DNA from: Aphelidium insulamus
Lineage: Eukaryota; Aphelidiomycota; Aphelidea; Aphelidiaceae
NCBI GenBank assembly: GCA_036784855.1
Contig: JAZDSV010000041.1
Coordinates: 1 to 64,000 of the forward strand
Reading direction: 5' to 3'
DNA: 64,000 nucleotides
Positions 58,851 through 64,000 of this stretch are shown piece after piece. A model generated the notes under the pieces. It did not search any database and had not been told where the DNA came from. It worked only from the letters and a program-made list of their open reading frames with translations. Within the stretch, counting starts at the first letter, position 1. Each line of letters opens with the position of its first letter. The translations under genes were made by a program, and so were the position numbers.

Positions 58851-59040
58851 TCCAGGTATCACTCACAAGCCCTCTGGCCATCGGCGGCCGGACTGTTTCC
58901 CCGTAGAGCGGACCCCGAATCCAGTCGGGAAACCAGAAGCGCATCGGCGTATGTGCGTTCCACCGTCGTATGTGCGTTCCCACTTGTTGAATTTGCAGAT
59001 TTTCAGTCCAATACTTAAATTACAATACAATACACGCGCC
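58851..59040. other. Gap before uL2m
   Basis: No gene is visible. A GTATGTGCGTTCCA unit occurs twice in tandem near 58948-58980. It should contain the uL2m promoter. Confidence 0.5.
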
Positions 59041-60119
59041 ATGGGACAACGACTGCCCGCCACGCTGCTGTCCCACTTCAAGACGTGGAAGCCGCGCACG
59101 CCCGGTCTGGCCAACCGGCGCCTGGTGCGCGTGGACGATCTGTACCAGGGACCGCCGGTGTCCTCGCTACTCGTGCCGCTGCACAAGACCGGCGGCCGGT
59201 GTCGCGTCACTGGCCGCATAACCGTGCGTCACCGTGGCGGCGGCGACAAGCACGACTACCGCCTCATCGACTGGGACCGGCGCACGGAGGGCCCGCATGC
59301 CGTGATGCGCATCGAGGCCGACCCGAATCGGACGGCGCGTATCGCGCTCCTCAAGCACCTGGCGAGCAATCGGTTGTCGTACATTGTGGCGCCGCGTGAC
59401 CTGCAGGTGGGCGCGGTGGTGCAGTCTGGGGCGAATGTGCCGCCCGACCGTGGCAACTGTCTGCCACTCAGCGCCATACCGCCCGGCACTCTGGTGCACA
59501 GCATCGGTCTCCGTCCCAACCAGGGCGGCAAGATTGCCCGTGCCGCCGGTATGTATCAAGTATATTATAGTATATGTGACTATAAAAGCTATATATATAT
59601 ACAGTACATGTATACTAAGTATATTGACTAGGGACGTATGGACAGCTGCTGCGGACGGGACAGCGAGGGTTCGCGCAGTTGAAGATGTGCTCGGGCGAGG
59701 TGCGCTTTGTACCGGTGACGGCACGGGCCACTGTGGGTGTGGTGTCCAACCCGTTCCACAAGCTGGAGATACTTGGTACGGCGGGTGCCAATAGGCGCAA
59801 GGGTCGCCGGCCCAGTGTGCGTGGTATCGCCATGAACCCCGTCGATCATCCGATGGGCGGGCGTGGTAGGCGGCGCGGCATGCCCTCCACCTCCCCCTGG
59901 GGCAAGATCACCAAGGGAGTGTTCACGGTGGCCAAGCACCGGCAGCCGTATGTCATTCGCCCCAGGCCAACGCGGAATCGCCGCAAGAAGCAGCCGGTGC
60001 GCCGCGTGGGCAAGTACGCCCTGCAGGACGACAGCTACGATGAACAGCCGGAATCCGTTGTTGCTGACAACACCCCGACCACGGCAACTACATCATCAAA
60101 GGCCACGGAATCATCGTAG
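59041..60119 (+). CDS. MRPL2: Mitochondrial ribosomal protein uL2m, 331 aa
   Basis: Exons: 59041-59548 and 59632-60119 (83-nt intron with a TATATATATA tract and a TACTAAG branch site). Landmarks of L2: '[29 protein letters not shown]', '[17 protein letters not shown]', '[33 protein letters not shown]', '[17 protein letters not shown]', '[18 protein letters not shown]'. Bacterial L2 has a His after DHP (DHPHGGG) at the peptidyl-transferase side; here that residue is Met. A bacterial-type sequence with a basic N-terminus indicates mitochondrial location. The last ~45 residues are a Ser/Thr/Asp-rich extension. Confidence 0.95.
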
Positions 60120-60211
60120 TCTGCGCGCTGTGACAGAATTTCCCTGTGGCAATGGATGCAGAATAGACTAGAGGTGTCCAACTACACCTGCACATACATA
60201 CATTTATATAT

Positions 60212-60732
60212 CTATTTCTTGGTGCCGCATCCACAGCCAGTCGACTTGCCGCCGCGAAACCTGCTGGTATTGTCGCCAATTTCGTGCCGTGTAGTGTCCA
60301 GTTGTACGCCTATGTGTGTCGGTGAGTACCAATATATTAATATACACGCATGCACGGAGGATGTAGGTATGTACGCACGGTACACATCGGGCCGGTGTGG
60401 ATCTTGGCGTGCCTGCGCCACATTGTGCCGCAGAATGTTGGCTACTTGCCGCGCCTTTGTCAACTGCTCAGCGTGGTCAGCATCGCAGATACAAAAACTG
60501 GATGCAAGTATGTAGGCGCCGTACATTCTTCTCAACCGCACGGGGATTACCAGCTGCACTCTGGCGACCCTGCTCAAACTCGGCACGGGCGCGACTGCGA
60601 GCGGCTGCCACCAGTCAGTAGCCAGAATATATCATGCACCTCCTCCCTGACCATACCATTCAGTGCGCGCGTATCGTTGGCAAAGGCGACGCGGATGGCG
60701 CGCAGCAAATCGCGGTAAACTTGCGCTGCCAT
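60212..60732 (-). CDS. LYRM7/MZM1: LYR-motif protein, LYRM7/MZM1-like complex III chaperone, 112 aa
   Basis: Exons: 60732-60657, 60604-60525, 60463-60379, 60309-60212 (introns 52, 61, 69 nt). Family members stabilise the Rieske iron-sulphur protein in the mitochondrial matrix. Spliced landmarks: 'VYRDLLRAIRVAFANDTRALNAARSRARAEFEQGR', 'LTKARQVANILRHNVAQAR' and 'YRVQLDTTRHEIGDN', each aligning with LYRM7/Mzm1. The LYR tripeptide reads VYR. The start of exon 3 is uncertain by three bases (GAG or GAGCAG acceptor). The C-terminus 'GKSTGCGCGTKK' adds a Cys-Gly-Cys not expected in the family. Not visible as one frame, so easily missed. Confidence 0.8.
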
Positions 60733-60835
60733 TGCAGCTTTGATTATGGCAATCGCTGTATATATTACACGGGGCTGCACGTAACCGAAATCACGTAAGC
60801 TACAAAAGGCGAAAACATTCTGCGCAGAACACGAT
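60733..60835. promoter_or_regulatory. Bidirectional promoter interval
   Basis: 103 bp between the divergent start codons of the LYRM7/MZM1-like gene and the intronless 510-aa gene. A TATATATTACACG segment near 60759 is the only TATA-like sequence. Confidence 0.45.
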
Positions 60836-62368
60836 ATGGTCAATGTGCGCGCGCTGTCAGCTTTCGCCTCCGCAGCGGCTCTGTATCGCGGCCAACAGCC
60901 GCCATCATTTACCGCGCAGCATAATGCACCAGCAATCGGCAGCAGCCGGCACCTGGGAGCGGCACCTGCATCGTATAAGTCACGTCCAGAATCATTGGTT
61001 ACGCGTCGCGCTATGTCTATAAAAATGTCGGGCGCCGATTCCTCACGCGATGATGTATCCAGCAGTAGCCCGACGCCGTTGTACGATGACAATCTCCCGC
61101 TCACGCAACAGGCCATGCTACACTTTTCAAGCACGGAATCGCCGTTTTACAGCGAATACGTGGCCGCCAGTGCGTTCGACTATTTTAACCGCGCACGCAA
61201 CGATTTGATTGGTTCCGATATCGAGGCGGAGAAAAATATTGCCATCGACTGGTTCGCCGCCGGCGCGGCCAGCAACGAATTTGAGCTGGATGATCGCACC
61301 CTATACAAGAAAGACATGCTCACTGCGTTCTATAGTACTGTCGTAAGCAAGATTGCCCGATTGCCTTCCCATTCCAAGGCTACTCAACAGTGGCTGCAAG
61401 TCATGGAGGATGAATCGTTCATGGTGGCGTTGGATGCCTTGGTCAACTGTGTTGTTGTGCCGCCAAAAATCTTTCACCGAATTCTTACGTTGATCGCTTG
61501 TTTCCGCTCGTTTTCATTGGATGAGGCAGTTGCCGGCCTGGCCAAGATTGAGCAAATGTTTGTCGAGCGCGGAGAAGAGCGCGAAACCAAACTATTTCTC
61601 CTGAACTGGAGTTCCATTGATAGTTGGCACCCGCTTATCGATGGATTCAAGGACGTATATGCGGTAGAGTATGAAACTCCGGAGGCAGACTATCGAGTAG
61701 ACATGTTTCTGTCGTGCTGTCGATGGGAGCGAAGTACCGCGATGAGTATCCGCGGGTTTATCGGCAATGTCTTTAATCCAGAACTGCGCAACGTTTTGCC
61801 GATACCAAAGACTGCCACGGACCTATTTTACCTGCGCTCCGAGGAGGAAATGGATGAGCATCAAGAGATTATACACAATATCAAGTACGACTATTTGCGC
61901 CATGCAAATAAAGCCACCGAGTCTGCGTTGATGTTCTTCATCAACAAGTATGAAGACTCTTTCCGACGCCTTATTGGAGACCCAAACACCCCGCCGCTCG
62001 AATTTCAAAGCGTGGTTGACTACTTTGTCAAGAAACTGGAACTTCCGTATGGAGACCCGCCGCCCAGATCCGTGACGCTTGAATTCTTTCTGGCACACTC
62101 CAAATGCGGCGGTGCGTTAGAGGAGGCCCTGGGCCCAGATACAATGTTCCTTGGATGGCCCGGGGCCGTTGTGCTTTCCCTGTTGCAGATGTCATTTTCG
62201 CGGAACATCGATGCCCCTGAATTCTCAAAACTTGTCGATCAGCTCGTGCTGCACGATTTGGATGAGCGTCTGAGCAGGAACCTCCCCGAAATGAAGAACC
62301 GACAAAAACATCATGTTTACCATCGGCTCTACACGTTTATGTACAATCAGTACTGCTACATGCCGTGA
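60836..62368 (+). CDS. Intronless protein of unknown function, 510 aa
   Basis: One open frame of 511 codons. Residues 1-~60 are Ala/Arg/Ser-rich with no acidic residue in the first ~50, like a mitochondrial presequence; alternatively ATG at 61013 ('MSIKMSGADSS') removes it. The rest is a dense helical protein with aromatic patches ('SAFDYFNRARND', 'IAIDWFAAGA', 'FLLNWSSIDSWHPLIDGFKDVY', 'YDYLRHANKATESALMFFINKYEDSFRRLIG'), consistent with a helical-repeat or adaptor fold. No Cys/His zinc motif, Walker motif or membrane helix was seen. I recognise no family. It shares a promoter interval with a mitochondrial assembly factor. Confidence 0.75.
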   Translation: MVNVRALSAFASAAALYRGQQPPSFTAQHNAPAIGSSRHLGAAPASYKSRPESLVTRRAMSIKMSGADSSRDDVSSSSPTPLYDDNLPLTQQAMLHFSSTESPFYSEYVAASAFDYFNRARNDLIGSDIEAEKNIAIDWFAAGAASNEFELDDRTLYKKDMLTAFYSTVVSKIARLPSHSKATQQWLQVMEDESFMVALDALVNCVVVPPKIFHRILTLIACFRSFSLDEAVAGLAKIEQMFVERGEERETKLFLLNWSSIDSWHPLIDGFKDVYAVEYETPEADYRVDMFLSCCRWERSTAMSIRGFIGNVFNPELRNVLPIPKTATDLFYLRSEEEMDEHQEIIHNIKYDYLRHANKATESALMFFINKYEDSFRRLIGDPNTPPLEFQSVVDYFVKKLELPYGDPPPRSVTLEFFLAHSKCGGALEEALGPDTMFLGWPGAVVLSLLQMSFSRNIDAPEFSKLVDQLVLHDLDERLSRNLPEMKNRQKHHVYHRLYTFMYNQYCYMP

Positions 62369-62642
62369 TCGCCTTACTACATGCACTGCAATACACCACC
62401 AAACAATACACCATGCATCAATACAATATACTGCATTATCAAAATGTTTTGAATACATATGGGTGAAGTGTGCAACTAAAATTCTGAACGCGCAGTGCTG
62501 AAGTAAATAATAATAACATTCCAGCAATGCAGCATATTTCACCTCAGTCAGTTCTTATGCGACATAATTGGGCGACAAAAGCTATAATCATATGGTCAAG
62601 CTACAATTTATCTTCTCTTCTAGCTGTGCATGTATATGTAGG

Positions 62643-63635
62643 TCACCAACGCCAGCAGGTGGCCGATGCCAATTGTCGCAGCGTGAACTCGCACTCGACA
62701 TCGTGCGAATCCTCCACCATGCCCCAGCGTTTGATCTGCGCCAGTTGCTCCACTCTGGCAGCTGTGGCTGCCTGCTCAGCGCTGATTTCCCCGTCCATCA
62801 ATGCCAGTGCGATCACACACGATTTCGCCGTGAGCACCGCTCTCTCAAAACCTGCATATAGTCATATCAATACAGTACCCAGACCGGTACAGTTATATCA
62901 TATAATACACGTACAGGCAAACTGTAGCGGGTCCAGGTTGTGTAGAATGTGGTGGCGCACGGCAGCAACCGCCACGTCAGCCTGCCTGACACCAAACAGC
63001 GAGTTCGTCACAGTCAAGTCGGCATTGAAGCGCCGGCTGAACCACTGCACAAGCGGCGTCCAGTGCTCCTGCTGCATTGAAACTAGTGTGTCGGGGTGCG
63101 TGTGTTGGTAGCACACGGTGTCGGTGTGCAGGTAGTTCAGTAGCAGATCGGCGGCCTGCACACGCGATTCAGGCAGGTTGTAAGCATCAGCATTGTCCAC
63201 GCCGCTGAAATCATCTGCGGCACGGAATAGGAGCGAGGTGAGCGGGAACGTTGCCGGGCGCAGCATGTGGGTCTTGTCGCTGGGCGCGTCCCACTCGGCA
63301 GCCAGCAAGTGTGCCGTGACCGCGGATGGAATACTGAGCGGCCGGCCTTGCGGTGTCTTTAAACGTCGGCCATCCAGCACCACGGCAAAGTGTCGGGACG
63401 CGTCCGACGAGCTGTTGGTAGCCGGCACTGGCTGCACCTGCACGCTCTTCCAGAAGCGGCGAAGTTTCTGCGGCACACTGGCAAGTGCCGCTGCATTTTT
63501 GGTAGCGCTAGGTGGCGGAGTTGGCGACGTTGCCGCAATCGACACGGCCGAGCGGGCGCGACTGTGCGCTGCCAGCGCGATGCATCCTTGAAGCGGCCGG
63601 GACGTGTTGGCCGGGATTGCGCGTGCCAGCAGCAT
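62643..63635 (-). CDS. ATPAF2/ATP12: ATP synthase F1 assembly chaperone ATP12, 309 aa
   Basis: Exons: 63635-62915 and 62851-62643 (63-nt intron). It chaperones the alpha subunit during F1-ATPase assembly in the mitochondrial matrix. An Arg/Ala leader (~45 residues) precedes the conserved block 'RFWKSVQVQPV', 'VVLDGRRLKTPQGRPLSIPS', 'HLLAAEWDAPSDKTHMLRPATFPLTSLLFRAADDF', 'ADLLLNYLHTDTVCYQ', 'WTPLVQWFSRRFNADLTVTNSLFG' and, after the intron, 'FERAVLTAKSCVIALALMDGEISAEQAATAARVEQLAQIKRWGMVEDSHDVE'. All family hallmarks are present and the length is normal. Confidence 0.96.
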
Positions 63636-64000
63636 TTGAATACTCTCAATCTACCAATTATTACACTCGCTCGCACTCACCAGATGATTTTAGTTGAATG
63701 GACGACGTCCATAAATAAGAATCAATTGGGTGTGACATATTGGAATAACTTGCATATTATTGAGACCTAAGTAGCTTAGTATGCAATATGTCTGTCGCGA
63801 CAACTAAATCACGTCTTACGTACGCCCGTGGGTGACAAGGGCTTTTCCTGAAGTTTTTTTCAGGATTTAGCTAGCAAGAATATTAAGCTTGCCAATGGGT
63901 TTAACACACACACAGGCGGCGAGCTTTAATCCATTATTTTTGAAGGTGCAGCTGTCGAGTAATTGTGTAGCGAGCCAGTCAAGTTTCAGGATACGGAATA
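63636..64000. other. Non-coding right edge
   Basis: No supported gene. TCCTGAAG/TTCAGGA around a T7 run (63849-63866) forms a small hairpin followed by AT-rich sequence. It likely includes the ATP12 promoter. Confidence 0.55.

Overview
This window is nuclear DNA from a eukaryote with a compact, intron-rich genome. I spliced about 66 introns by eye and most are 42-70 nt, so most genes have several short-intron exons. The gene set points to an opisthokont: a 375-residue opisthokont-type actin, a Cyc8/Ssn6-like TPR corepressor, a Set3/MLL5-type PHD-SET protein, a Peter Pan/Ssf1 Brix protein, an M50B-like peptidase, and a secreted protein that resembles the fungal Kre9/Knh1 domain. An early-diverging (zoosporic or parasitic) fungus or a close relative is my best guess; the species cannot be named from the sequence. 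TAA, TAG and TGA all serve as stops.

Layout. 1-5 kb: nested inverted repeats, two unrecognised proteins, a paraoxonase-like enzyme, a small secreted Cys-rich protein and a kinase-like gene broken by a stop. 5-13 kb: FGAM synthase (purine synthesis), a secreted beta-sandwich protein, actin. 13.5-24.3 kb: one giant VPS13 lipid-transfer gene. 24.4-33.7 kb: IPP isomerase, ISWI remodeller, Cyc8-like corepressor, branched-chain keto-acid dehydrogenase E1-beta. 34-44 kb: TMEM115, SET3-like, PPAN/SSF1, METTL15, M50B-like peptidase, ESS2. 44-55 kb: an ankyrin-repeat relic, a 1364-residue type II membrane protein of unknown family, bystin, a secreted RING-ankyrin protein, a PWWP protein, mitochondrial GrpE. 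55.6-58.9 kb: a decayed poly-A retroelement. 59-63.6 kb: mitochondrial uL2m, an LYRM7/MZM1-like protein, an intronless unknown, and ATP12.

Functional themes. Mitochondrial biogenesis recurs (BCKDHB, METTL15, GrpE, uL2m, LYRM7/MZM1, ATP12), as does ribosome assembly (PPAN/SSF1, bystin) and chromatin or transcription (ISWI, Cyc8, SET3-like, PWWP, ESS2 for splicing). Genes are packed head-to-head or tail-to-tail with gaps often near 100 bp. The most unusual observations are: (i) at least six GC-AG introns, each forced by reading frame and protein homology, far above the roughly 1% usual in eukaryotes; (ii) a protein combining a signal peptide, a RING-H2 finger and ankyrin repeats, a candidate secreted effector; (iii) a large membrane protein and an intronless protein with no family I recognise; (iv) a cluster of small palindromes just upstream of the FGAM synthase gene; and (v) several apparent breaks (kinase stop, VPS13 A5 frameshift, C14 tract in the paraoxonase). 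Exon boundaries were derived by hand from GT/GC-AG sites, frame and homology; multi-exon genes are listed by outer CDS limits with exons in the evidence.
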